Part shown: piece after piece, positions 36,601 through 47,164 of the stretch
Numbering within the stretch: the first letter of the stretch is position 1
How the letters are laid out: every line of letters starts with the position of its first letter
DNA from: Dentipellis sp. KUC8613
Lineage: Eukaryota; Basidiomycota; Agaricomycetes; Russulales; Hericiaceae
DNA length: 64,000 nt
Direction: 5' to 3'
NCBI GenBank assembly: GCA_002286715.1
Contig: NSJX01000031.1
Coordinates: 273,540-337,539, forward strand
The notes under the pieces: model-generated
Databases searched by the model: none
What the model was told of the DNA's origin: nothing
The model's input: the letters and a program-made list of their open reading frames with translations, nothing else
Program-made: the position numbers and the translations under genes

Positions 36601-39016
36601 AGCTCAGGGGTTGGTCAGCCCTCCAGTTACCTAGGAGACAAGGCTTGGAGACGGGCGGAGAGACAAGACAATAGCGAGCGCAGGAGCGTACGATCAGGCA
36701 CTGGCCCAGCACGACGAGCGGAAGCAAAATGGCACGTTCTGCGGCCCCGCGACTCACCTGCGCATGCTGCTAGTGTTGGCCAGACACTGACAAGACCTTG
36801 TCGACCGCGACACCAGTGCGGCTAGGCAGATCGTATCCATCCATCTGATACCTCGGACAGCTCAGACATACCCTGCAGCCCGCGCACGACGTGCGTAGCA
36901 GCACGATACCTCCTGAGTGCTTCTCGGGCGAGGCTGCGCTCCGTCAACCATTCCAGCACTGCAGCCCGTCGGGTCTGATCATCGTCATCAGATACGACAC
37001 GCACGCAGCCCGCACTGTCACCTGCGCGCGCGAGCCCTGCGGATCATGCTCACGCACCACTGGTTGACTAGCGGCCGCGCCTTCCAATCTCGTAGAATTC
37101 AGGCGAAAAAGCAGAGCCCGCGCGATGACGCCCAGATTAATGCATAACGCGGCGCACCCGTCCACCTGAAATCGCTGGCGATTTCCGGAGATTGTGCTGC
37201 CCCTACGCAGGCGATGGAGCGGAATGCGTGCGCGCGCGACGGCAGGTGCTCGACGGTCTGTGATCGGAATGCCGCACCTTTCCTCCTGCAGCTGTCATAT
37301 GACGGCGCAGGGGGGCAGACCCGGAGTAAGCAGCGCGAGGGGCATGGTCCGAACGTCCCGAGGCGCAACGTCACGTCATGCCTGCAGGAGACGGCCATCG
37401 CGCGCGTGTCTCGCAGCCGGGCAAAGACACTCGGCCCGCGTGGTGATTCAGATGCGGGAGCGACACAATGCCAGCGAGCGGTGCGGTGCGGGGGACGCCA
37501 CGGGTTCGCAGCCACAGACGCAGATGCAGGCGCAGGCGTCTGAATGGACTGCATGGACGGAGATCATGGGCGAAGAACGCGATGGAGCGCACGCACGCCT
37601 CCATAGAACACCAGCAGGAATCTGATCCTCTGCGACACAGCCACCCGTGAAGGCGCCATCCGTACGATTCACGCCTGCCTTGGCTCGCCCCAGACGGCCG
37701 CAGAAAGCATAGCGTCGCGAGGCATATGGCGCAGCTTAATCTTAATCGTCCGGCGCCGGATACCGACGTCAACGCCGTACCGCTGCTGTAACGTACATAC
37801 ATATTTAGATAGGTGGACACATAGGCAAATAGCGAAATGAAATCAAAGCCGCCATCGTATATCGCGGGCCATCTGCACGCCCGAGATAGGCATACGATTA
37901 ATGCGGCGAGAAAGCCCTGCTCGTGCTCTTGATCAGAGGGAGATTGGGTCGCGAGGAAATTGCCGAACGGAATAAGTATCTATCAGAGGACATTGCCCGC
38001 AGTGAGACCGGAAAAGCCGAGCGTGCGTGGCCATCTGAAACCGAAGAAGGCGCGCGGGCGGCAGCGAGAGACAGCGTGGAGAGGACAAGGCAGGGCGCGG
38101 GGGGGCGGGACGGCACCGCCCGCAGATGAATGACGAACAAGGATGCCTTGCCCCCGCCCGATTGCTGTTCTACGAGATCAGCGGAAGCAAATGGACGGGG
38201 GGAGTGCTGTTGCCAACGTTTCGACGAGGTGGCGGAGAGATCCTGCCAAAAATGGGCGATCGTGGGCAGATTCGCGATTAAGCTTGATGGCGCCTGTGCG
38301 GATTGGGAGGCATGTGGAATGGACGGGGGGAAGCCGGCGCCAAGGGAGAAAGCAAGGATTGAGGTGCCTCACCGGCGGAAAGGGCGGAGGTTATATGACG
38401 ATAGGACTTGGAGGAGGGAAAAGCGGGCGCTCGGCACGGGGAGCACGAGACACTATCTGGGGGAAGGAAAAAGATAACAGAGTGGGAGAGGTCATCGGAA
38501 CAGGGACCATCCCACGAGAATATTCGACCGGATGGCCGGGACCAGTGCTTTGTCTTCTCATGGAGGGGCAAGACAATAACAAGGCGGCAGGTGGCTAAGC
38601 GAAGTGTTGTGGCGTGTTTGTGTTTGGAATGGAGAGGACGTACGATGCAGTTCCCATATATGGAAGAGGGTCCCTCGACGATCCCAATCTGGGGCAAACA
38701 ATGAGTGAGACCTTAGTTCAGATCTCAGAATTACGGAAAGAGTTGGTCGCTTCGGCGGAACCTTGGACGCAACACTATAAAGCTTTAACGCCCCGTATTG
38801 TTCTGCCGTTGCGACCTCGTCCTAATTGTTTGCGCCCTCCGGCTCCTCACGAAACAAAAGAGCCCTGCCTGCGACACCTCTCGCCACCTACTGAGCCTCC
38901 CCTCCCCCCTACGTAGCTGCGGTGTTCTCTCCGGTCACTGGCGAGCGCCTCGCCTTTTATTCTTCTCCCATCCTTCCATCCATCCTCCTCATTCATCCCT
39001 TCCGAGAACAATCACC
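33695..39016. other. long intergenic stretch
   Basis: About 5.3 kb with no gene I can support. The largest frames are short and mutually antisense. A minus-strand frame from 33980 (VEIVVVEGTPDAETILKSS) looks protein-like but runs into the glycosylase gene out of frame. A TATA-like ACTATAAAGC at about 38774, some 240 bp before the HMG gene start, is a plausible core promoter for that gene. Confidence 0.45.
38774..38783 (+). promoter_or_regulatory. TATA-like element of HMG gene
   Basis: ACTATAAAGC lies about 240 bp upstream of the ATG at 39017. The distance allows a leader of about 200 nt. The pyrimidine-rich DNA between about 38930 and 39010 fits a fungal transcription start region. Confidence 0.4.
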
Positions 39017-40728
39017 ATGCCCGCCCACCGCACGCGCGACACCCACTCCCGATGTAAGCACAATACCCGCCGTGTCCCCGTACCCGTCCCCTTACTCACC
39101 TGCCCCCAGCACTCGATGTGACCGCCGAGGTCGATGCCTACACCCCCACTCTCAACATCATCTCTCCGACGCCGCGCGCCTTCACGTTCCCTTTCAACAT
39201 CTCATCCCCCGCTCCCTCGCCGTCCAACTCGCCGTTCGAGCCCGACTTCTCACAGCTCACGTTCACTCCCCCCCTCAAGAAGACGCACACCCCCTCGTCC
39301 TCCATCGACTCCACCGCCTCCTTCCTCTCCGACCTCTCCACCGCCGACTCGCCCCCCGCCCCCCGTGCGGCGCCGGCAAAGAGTCGTCGCAGGCGGCGGT
39401 CGACGGCGAGCGAGATCAACGAGCGGCGTCCGAAGAAGGGCGAGCAGGACTACATCAAGCGGCCGGAGAACGCGTTCATTCTCTTCCGCCGCAAGTGCTG
39501 TGAGGAACGCAACCTAGCGCTGGACGCCAAGGACACGGAGGATGGCAAGGCAGCGCCGACCAAGAAGCAGCGCCAGGCAGACCTGTCGAAGGCGATCAGC
39601 CAGCAGTGGAAGGCGCTCCCGCACGACGAGCGACAGTACTGGGAGGACCTCGCCAAGGAGAAGAAGAAGGAGCACGAGCTCTTGTACCCGCATTACGTGT
39701 ACCGTCCGCAACGGGTCAAGAAGGGCAAGGGTGCCGCGGCAGCGGCAGCCAACGACAAGGGCAAGGGCAAGGACGGACAGGAGGGCGAGACCGACGCCGA
39801 CGGCGTCTCGGTCACGATGCCAGTCCCTGCAGTCACTCGCTCTGGTCGTCGCGCGGTGTCGGCACCCACGCCCCCGTTGGCCTACCAGCAGATCCAGATC
39901 CCGCAGCTGTTCATGCCCTCGACCCCGACGACCCCCTCGATGGTCCCGATGACGGCGCGCCGCGATTCGTTCGCCGCCGACGGCTTCGACTTTGCCTCGG
40001 CTGAGTGTCTCCCTGAGAGCACGTTCAACCAGCCGCAGGGGTGGAACCCAGAGATCAACGTAAGTCGCCGTCCGCTCGACGAGAGGCACCGTGTTGACGA
40101 TGTCTTGTTGCAGGGCGGGAGCGACGTCGTCCCGAACATGTTCGACGTGCCCATGTACGGCGGTGGCGCCAAACAAGACATGCCGCTGGAGTCTCTGATG
40201 ATCCCGCAGGGGCCCATGTTCGAGAACATGCCCCTCACGTCGGACTCCTCTGGCCCGCCGTCGCCCCACCACGGCCCGTGGACGCCGACACACACGCACG
40301 GCGCCGACGGGCTCGGCGGCCCCAACGCCATGGGCTTCCTGTCCGGGCACGACGCCGGCGCCAGGCCGAGCACGCTGGAGATCATCAACCTCCCGCGCGA
40401 GGCGTGGCAGGCGCAGGACGAGCTGTGCATCCCCCGCTCGCAGGCATTCGCCGGCGGCGCGGGCGAGCAGCAACAACAGCAGCAGTTCGGGTACCAGCCG
40501 TACGCATGGCCGTCAGTCATGTGGTCGCAGGGATCGGAGCCCCTCTTCAACGAGGACTTCGATATCGGTGGGATCCCGCCCATCGAGCTCGACATGCCCA
40601 AGTACGATCTCGCGCAGGGCCACGGCGAGCAGCCGCAGCCCCCGTCGCACGCGCAGCAGGACCACCAGGACCGCGACCCGTTCATGGCGTCGTTTGCGTT
40701 TGAGGACATCACGACAGAACGCTACTGA
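39017..40728 (+). CDS. HMG-box transcription factor (second copy)
   Basis: The ATG at 39017 opens a 37-nt first exon (MPAHRTRDTHSR) that splices over a GTAAGC...CCCCAG intron to 39110, continuing as SLDVTAEVDAYTP. A second intron at 40060-40113 (GTAAGT...TTGCAG, 54 bp) is a multiple of three without a stop; removing it gives 533 residues, keeping it adds 18. The HMG box is at about residues 125-215: DYIKRPENAFILFRRKCCEE, a roughly 20-residue insertion (DAKDTEDGKAAPTKK), QADLSKAISQQWKALPHDER, then YWEDLAKEKKKEHELLYPHY. A basic, Lys-rich segment follows. The rest is Pro/Gln-rich, with a Q6 run and a C-terminal acidic stretch (FNEDFDIGGIPPIELDMP) that may activate transcription. Nuclear DNA binding is well supported; targets are unknown. 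Confidence 0.88.
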
Positions 40729-41683
40729 CGATGGCAATGAGTATACGCTGGCGCCCGGCCCCGGGCGGGCGGGCGCGACGTGACACACTGTATGGATTAA
40801 TATGTATCGCACCTTTGTTTTCCGTTCTGTTCTTCCTCTTCTTTTCCATCCTCTCGGGCTGCCCCCACTGTACTATCTGACCGCCTCCACACACATTCCC
40901 CCACCGCGGACCCTTCTCCCTGTTGTATTTTCCCCTGTATTCTTTTAGCAGCCGTACAGAGGGTCCTGAGGACCCCGCTGTATCCAACACCTGCATCCCC
41001 TGACGACACCGCAATTCATGTTTATACTTACTTGCGTTACACCTCTCCCCGTTCAGGATACCATCCGTTACGACCGCTTCACGACCTTTTGTTCCTCGTC
41101 TTGTTCATCTTTGTATATTTAATCCATAGGGTTGTGCTCCACTCACCGAGGCGGCAATACACCTTTCGTCGTGCGTCCAGTTCGGTGTGATATGAGACTG
41201 AGACATGGGAGCGGTGGGCAGACCGGTTGAGGTCTTATGTGGAAACGAACAATGGCGTGCGGTTGGCGGGAGGCAAGGGACAATGGCAACGGGTTACGCA
41301 GCGCGGTTGACGCATGTCCTCAGCCACCGCGTGCTTCCCACGTGGCGCGGCGCCTAATCCTGCTTGCCTCGCCCTCCTCGTCCCCGTCTCCACAGGCTCT
41401 CCAGGCTCGCAGGTTTTCCGCTCGACGACCTCTCCTGGCGCGGACCCTTTCTGGCGCTACGTGGGTTATTTTTGCTGGACGGACGGAGCCCATGTGATTG
41501 AGCGAGCTGCGTGAGAATCGGGACGAGCACTGTGGGAGTCAGTGGGCGCGGTGGCGGACCTGCTCTTGTCGCTCGCCGCCAGGACACCCTCCGCAGCACC
41601 TTGCGCAGACGCTACTTACCCGTACCATGCACCACGCTTCGTAGCAACACCCACAATACACTCAGCCCGATTTATTGCAGATT
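40729..41683. other. intergenic DNA between HMG and F-box-like genes
   Basis: Convincing coding sequence is absent. The first 300 bp are T/C-rich and probably contain the 3' end of the HMG transcript. Strand-symmetric short frames only. Confidence 0.5.
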
Positions 41684-42903
41684 ATGGCTTTCCTAATTTC
41701 TAGGTATGTCGCTTTCTGGCGCCGGGAGATACTGTTCGATACGACGCTGAGCGAACCCGCAGTCGACACCCCCTCCTCCCGACCGCCGAAGAATTCTCCA
41801 CACGCTGGCATGGCCTGCCCATCGAGCTCGTCCATGAAATCCTACTGTACATGGCCTGGGCCAGCGGCAGCGACGCCCGCAACCTATGCCTCGTCTCCAG
41901 CTCCGTACAGCGTCTCGTTCTCCCCGCACTATACCACACCGTCACCCTCACGACCGCCGAGCAAGTCTCCAGCTTCGCCACGCCCTATCTGCCCAAGCGC
42001 ATCTCCCCGTTCCTGCCTCTGCCCGCCCCGCCGCCCACCGCCCCGCGCGCGCCCCGCGTCCACGCACTCGCACTCGCCGTCCCGCCGAAACGGCCCTCGC
42101 TAGAACAGACCCTCGCCTCCGTAGCCGCCTCAGATGCATTTTCCGAACTCACACATCTAGCCATCACCGCGCAGCTCATCGCCGCACACGGCCACTGGCT
42201 CCGGCGGTACGACCTGCGCCCGCGCGCGCTCATGCTCTACCACCACGGGCTGCCGCTCCCCGTCGCCTTCACCGCGCCCTTCTTCGCAAACGTCACGCAT
42301 CTGCACACCTCCACCCTCACCGGCTTCCGCGGGTCCTCCCTCGCAGACCTGCCCGCCCTCACGCACGTCGCGCTCTTCACGCGCGCAGCACAGAGCCCCG
42401 CGGTGCTGCACGACACGGCCGCCGCGCTCGTGCACGCGCTGCACACGCTCCCGCGGCTGCAGATGCTCGTGTTCAGCATCGGCGCGCACGCGCACGCGCA
42501 TGCGCGGCAGGCGAACATCGACGCGTGGGCGGGCGCGCTCGGCGGCGCGCTGCGCCACGCGCGCTTCTTCTTCCTCCCGTACGCGCGCCGCGCGCGGCTC
42601 GACTGGCACGCCGCGGCGCGCGGGCGCGCGGACGTGTGGGCGCACGCGCGCGCGTGGCGCGCGGCGGGCGCGGAGGAGCGCGAGTCGATGTGTGCGCGCG
42701 CGGAGCTCGAGGACGCGGAGTTTATGAAGATGAAGAGGAGCTGGGAGTGGGATTTGGATCTGGTGCAGGCGCCCGGGTATGTGTATGGGAAGAGCAAGGG
42801 CGATGCGGAGTGGGGGAGCACGGATACCTGTGAGTGATTTTGTTTCGGTTGTTACGCTTGGCTTTGGCTGATGGTGGTGGTGGTAGCACTCATACACTGG
42901 TGA
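41684..42903 (+). CDS. F-box-like protein
   Basis: Proposed exons are 41684-41703, 41763-42829 and 42887-42903, 1104 nt in total (367 residues) in frame. The short first exon (MAFLIS) joins at a GTATGT donor and a CCCGCAG acceptor to SRHPLLPTAEEFSTRWHG, giving an F-box-like start: GLPIELVHEILLYMAW, NLCLVSSSVQRLVLPALYHT. If the last intron (GTGAGT...GTAG, 57 bp) is not removed, the protein ends instead at 42837. The remainder is Ala/Arg/His-rich and very GC-biased, with no clear leucine-rich repeats. The likely role is substrate selection for an SCF ubiquitin ligase, inferred from the domain only. The strong frames on the opposite strand (42157-42951) come from the GC bias. Confidence 0.7.
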
Positions 42904-43458
42904 AGCGCCGAAGAATGTGTATTGCGTAGATGTTCTATGATCTGTAGCCAAGGATTCACTGGTGTGTTTGTATTCGCGGACGGATAGAGCAGGCAGACGG
43001 GTGGAAGGATGGATGGACGGAAGGGCTGGCTGGGACGGGTGCGCGAGATCCGCCCTCTGCTGGGTATACTTATAGGCAGTCGCTTACCCAGTTTCAGGAC
43101 GTAGCATGTCTCCTTGCGAAATGCGATGTGATGGCAGCGCTGTCGACAGTCGTAGATCGTGCATGTGTGCATGGGTGGTGTGCACTGTTCGGCAGATAAC
43201 GCGAGCGGTGGTGGCGATGGCATGCTTTCTGCCAACGCGTCGCACGCCGGGCTGTCAACTGATCACGCCCGCGACTGAAAGAGCGTTTATCCTGCTATCG
43301 CGGCGTGAATAGAAGCACGCACCGGGCACCATCACGCCTGGAGCTTCGAACTCGAACTCTGATAGAGCTTGTGCTCAAGTGCGTATATAAGATATGCTAT
43401 CGCCTGTCCATGGCGCGCGAAGCTATCTGCTCGCGCACGACCCGAATTCCTCCCCGCT
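42904..43458. other. promoter region of first permease
   Basis: No gene seen. A TATATAAG element lies at about 43383, some 75 bp before the permease start. The region also holds the 3' flank of the F-box-like gene. Confidence 0.5.
43383..43391 (+). promoter_or_regulatory. TATA box of first permease
   Basis: GTATATAAG lies about 75 bp upstream of the ATG at 43459, a normal distance for a TATA-driven fungal gene with a short leader. Confidence 0.55.
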
Positions 43459-46297
43459 ATGTCGCTGTTGAAGAGCTTTGGTAGGTCTCCGTCGCCAACG
43501 GACAATGTCAAGGACGAGAAGACGTCCCTTGCGGAGGCTGTCGACGTCGTCGACGTGAATGACGCCATCGTCAACCCCGGAGAGCTCACCTTTGAGGAAG
43601 GTACGTTCTGCCCCGTTGCACTCGGCGCATATACCCCACTCACTGAACGCCCGTCACCATGAAGATACTGCAGGCGGCATGGGCAGGCATCTCGGCGTCT
43701 TCAGCTGCACAATGCTCATGTCCGTCTCTTCCCTTCCTCCTCTTCCCTCACAAATGACCATAACATTCATACCTCCAGCGTCGGCCAGATCATCGGCACG
43801 GGCATCTTCAGCACGCCCTCGTCGATCTACACGTCCGTCGGCTCCGTCGGCGCGTCGCTCATGCTCTGGGTGCTCGGCTTCGCGCTCTCCTTCTGCGGCC
43901 TCTTCGTCTGGCTCGAGTTCGGCGCGATGTTCCCGCGCTCCGGCGGCGAGAAGGTGTACCTCGAGGCCGCGTGGACCCGCCCGAAGTACCTCTCGACCGT
44001 CCTGTTTGCTGCGAATAATGTCATTTTGAACTTTTCGTCGGCGAATTGCATTGTGCGTGCTGGTTGAGACTGTGATTGTGGTGTTTGGATGCTGATGTTG
44101 GTGTGGCGTAGGTGTTTGCGGAAAAGTGAGCAAGGGTTCACCGGTGGTAGGATGTCTGACAATGTTCTCTCCAGTGTACTAGAGGCAGCAGGCGGCGACG
44201 CGAGGATTTGGCCCGCGCGAGGTATCGCTCTCGGAGGTACGTCCGACACTACTTACACTCGCCGCTAACGATAATACTCTACAACCACAGTCATCGGCTT
44301 CGTCGTCCTCGTCCACGGTCTCACACCCCGCCTCGGCGTTCACCTCATGAACGTGAGCATTCATTCGCATTCACCACAGAACACCTCACTAACCCCGCCC
44401 CAGGCGCTTACAGTCTTCAAAATCGTGATTCTGTTGCTTATCGTCGTAGCCGGTGAGCCAGGCAGCCTTATCAGTGCCATACGTGAACTTGATCCATGAC
44501 GCTCGGAATTGGATAGGCTGGGTCGTCCTCGGCGGGGGCACCCGCGTGCAGGACCCGCACGCGAACTTCCGCAACGCGTTCGCGGGGAGCTCGCATAGCA
44601 GCAACGATGCACGTCCTCCCTTTCTCTCCTCCCGTTCCTCTTTTATCTAATCACCCCTTTGTTGGTGTCGTTGTTGTTGGTGTTGTTGTTGGTGGTGGTG
44701 GTGGCGGCAGTACGCGACGGCCGCGTTCAAGGTGATATTCTCCTACTCCGGCTGGTCGAACGTCAACTACGTCATGAACAACGTCCGCGACCCCGTGCGC
44801 ACGCTCAAGATTGCCGGCCCGCTCGGGCTCGGGATCACGACTGTGCTGTATCTGCTCGCCAATGTGTCATATTTTGCGTGCGTGCTATTTGAACCTTGGT
44901 GATGAGGATGGGGTGAGGAAGGGGTGAGGTGCTGATTTGCTCGTGTGCGCGTACAGGGCGGCGTCGAAGGACGAGATTGCCAACTCGGGCGTCGTGGTTG
45001 CGGCGCTGTTCTTTAGGAACGTGTTTACGCCCGGCGCGGAGAAGGCGTTGACGGTGTTCGTTGCGCTCAGGTGGGCTTGTTTCTTCTTTGTTGAAACCGA
45101 ACTAATGCGACGCGGTGGTTTTGCGATGTAGTGCTCTAGGGTAAGTGTATGCGCCCTTTTTTTCCCGTCGCATCTCAGGCTAATTATCTACATTAGGGTG
45201 TGTCGTTCATAACTTCCATCTATCCATGCTTCGTACATATTCACGGCCCATCGTCAAACACCTCCACAGAACGTCATGAACTCAGTAAGTTCTACAGACG
45301 AATGCGTACCCAAATCACACATACTTATCTCAGCAAACCCCAGGCCTTCGCAGCCTCCCGCGTCAACCAGGAGCTCGCGAAAGAAGGCATCCCATTCCCC
45401 CTCAGCAACCGCTTCTGGGCGTCCAACTGGCCCACGGGCAAGTCGCCCATCCCCGGCCTCCTCGCGCACCTCATCATGACCGTACGTCGGCCCGCCCGCC
45501 TGCCTGTCTCCCTCCCTTTCCCTTCCGCGCGAACGAGCAGGCGTTGACTTTTCTTGGTGAACACTGGCAGGTGATCGTGATCATCGCGCCCCCCGCGAAC
45601 GTCGCGTACCCGTTTATTCTGGATGTGCAGGGCTACCCGCTGCAGATCATTTATCTCATGGTGGTGCTTGTAAGTGATTGTCATTTTCCGGGCAGTGCTC
45701 GGTCTGTGCGAAGGTGGGGCTGAAGCAATTGTGTGGGTATTAGGGCCTGTTCTGGCTGCGGTGGACGAAGCCCCAGATCGTACGGCCGTTCAAAGGTACG
45801 TCTCTCAGCTCCTACTGCACGTTACAAAAAAATCCTCATAATTTTTTTCGCTCGTCGCCAGTCTGGCTCCCCTTTGCGTTCTTCTTCCTCGCCTGCGCCG
45901 TCTTCCGTACGCCCCCTCCTCCCCCTCCTCCCCCTCCTCCCCTCTCAACTAACATCCTATATGCGCACCCCCCTCCCCCTAGTGCTCGTCGCGCCCTTCC
46001 TCCGCCCGCCCGGCGGCATCGGCGACACGCCCCCGCTGCCGTACTACCTCTACTGCCTCGTCGGCATCGGCGTGCTCGGCGCGAGCGTCGTGTACTGGGC
46101 GCTGTGGCGCATCGTGTTTCCGAAGATGTTCGGGTACGCGCTGCGCATGCGCAAGGAGGTGTTGCGCGATGGGACGGTGGTGACGCTGGTGAGTGCATTT
46201 CGTCAGTTTCTTGGGGGTGGGGGGTGAGGTGGGTTTTTGATGGGATTGCGGGTTTGACGGTTTTTTTTTGTAGTTCGAGCATGTCAAGACGGCGTGA
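43459..46297 (+). CDS. MUP1-like amino-acid permease, tandem copy A
   Basis: APC-superfamily plasma-membrane transporter of the fungal high-affinity methionine permease type. I modelled 19 exons: 43459-43600, 43665-43719, 43779-44052, 44112-44125, 44175-44236, 44291-44352, 44404-44452, 44517-44608, 44711-44877, 44957-45070, 45132-45140, 45197, 45270-45284, 45344-45481, 45571-45669, 45744-45795, 45862-45906, 45983-46188 and 46274-46297 (1620 nt, 539 residues). Key motifs: GQIIGTGIFSTPSS at the first helix, LFVWLEFGAMFPRSGGEK, GWSNVNYVMNNVRDPVRTLK, SALGNV, NRFWASNWPTGKSP and PPLPYYLYCLVG. About 12 helices are expected. Intron 8 starts with GC, not GT (44609). The SALGNV motif needs a one-base exon (45197). 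The substrate is inferred from the family; methionine or another amino acid is likely. Confidence 0.9.
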
Positions 46298-47164
46298 GCG
46301 TGATCTAGCTCGTGACATATGTACTGTATATAGAGAAGAAAAACCCGCCGCATATTGAACTCTGTATTTTCTTGTCCATTCAGGTCTCTCGAGGCACTCT
46401 GAGCCTGAGCTATCGCATAAAAATACGACTCCAACGGCATGTCTTCCCATGCCCATGCCCTCCGCGCGCGCACTATCATTATGGCTTCAGACGACGTCGA
46501 AAGCACGTATGTCTGAATCAACGCACAATCGGCGGTGCCTGTCAGAGATCGACAATTTTCCCCGCTGTATCAATTATAGCCATGCATGCGACCTCGGTAC
46601 AGTAAGGGGCGGCATTCGAATTGATGGAGATGCGTGCAGCGGCGTGCATGAGTAGGATCTCGAGGATTTGATTCCGCGCGAACGAGGGTTTCCTTTTGCG
46701 GATGCGGGGTGTACGTACGTACGCGGTTCGCGGTGCACGCGACGCGATAACGGCTCTACGCCTCCTCCCATAAATCCAGCAGAAATTTCTCCTCCCTCAC
46801 AGGCCTCACCTCTCACCACATCTCGGTCCTCATATGCAGACGAGCACATGCTCTCATTTTTCAGAAGGCAGTGCGCGCACCGCTGAAACGCGCCACGGGC
46901 TCGAAATTGGCGACGCGGTTGCTGATAGCAGCACGCCCGGACGCGAATTGCGCAATACCATCACACATTGAACCTATGATGGCTGCTTCGCGCCTGCCGC
47001 TCCATCACCGGATCCACCTGCGCGTATGGGGCTTCGCTAGCTGTAAGTATGCGATAAAAGGCCGTGCGGGTGCGTTGACAGGCCCTCGGTCCGTCTTCCC
47101 TGCCAGCTTCGAGCTCTCTGCGTAAGTCCCGCTCGAAATCTACGTAGATCTTGAACTGGACCGC
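46298..47164. other. spacer between the two permeases
   Basis: No gene is seen. The GATAAAAGG at about 47051 may serve as a TATA element for copy B. Confidence 0.5.

Noticed and set aside
37200..38600. Several overlapping frames of 100-150 codons
   Set aside because: They lie on both strands with low-complexity Arg/Gly/Ser composition and no motifs or splice pattern.
39514..40476. Minus-strand frame of 320 codons over the second HMG gene
   Set aside because: Leu/Arg/Val-rich shadow of an exon with an unmistakable HMG box.
42157..42951. Minus-strand frame of 264 codons over the F-box-like gene
   Set aside because: The plus-strand frame has the F-box-like motif and proper start and splice sites. 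The opposite frame reflects GC-rich codon bias.
43459..46297. Permease copy A as a pseudogene
   Set aside because: The GC donor and single-base exon might suggest decay, but the full 1620-nt frame is intact and every exon after the first matches copy B in length.
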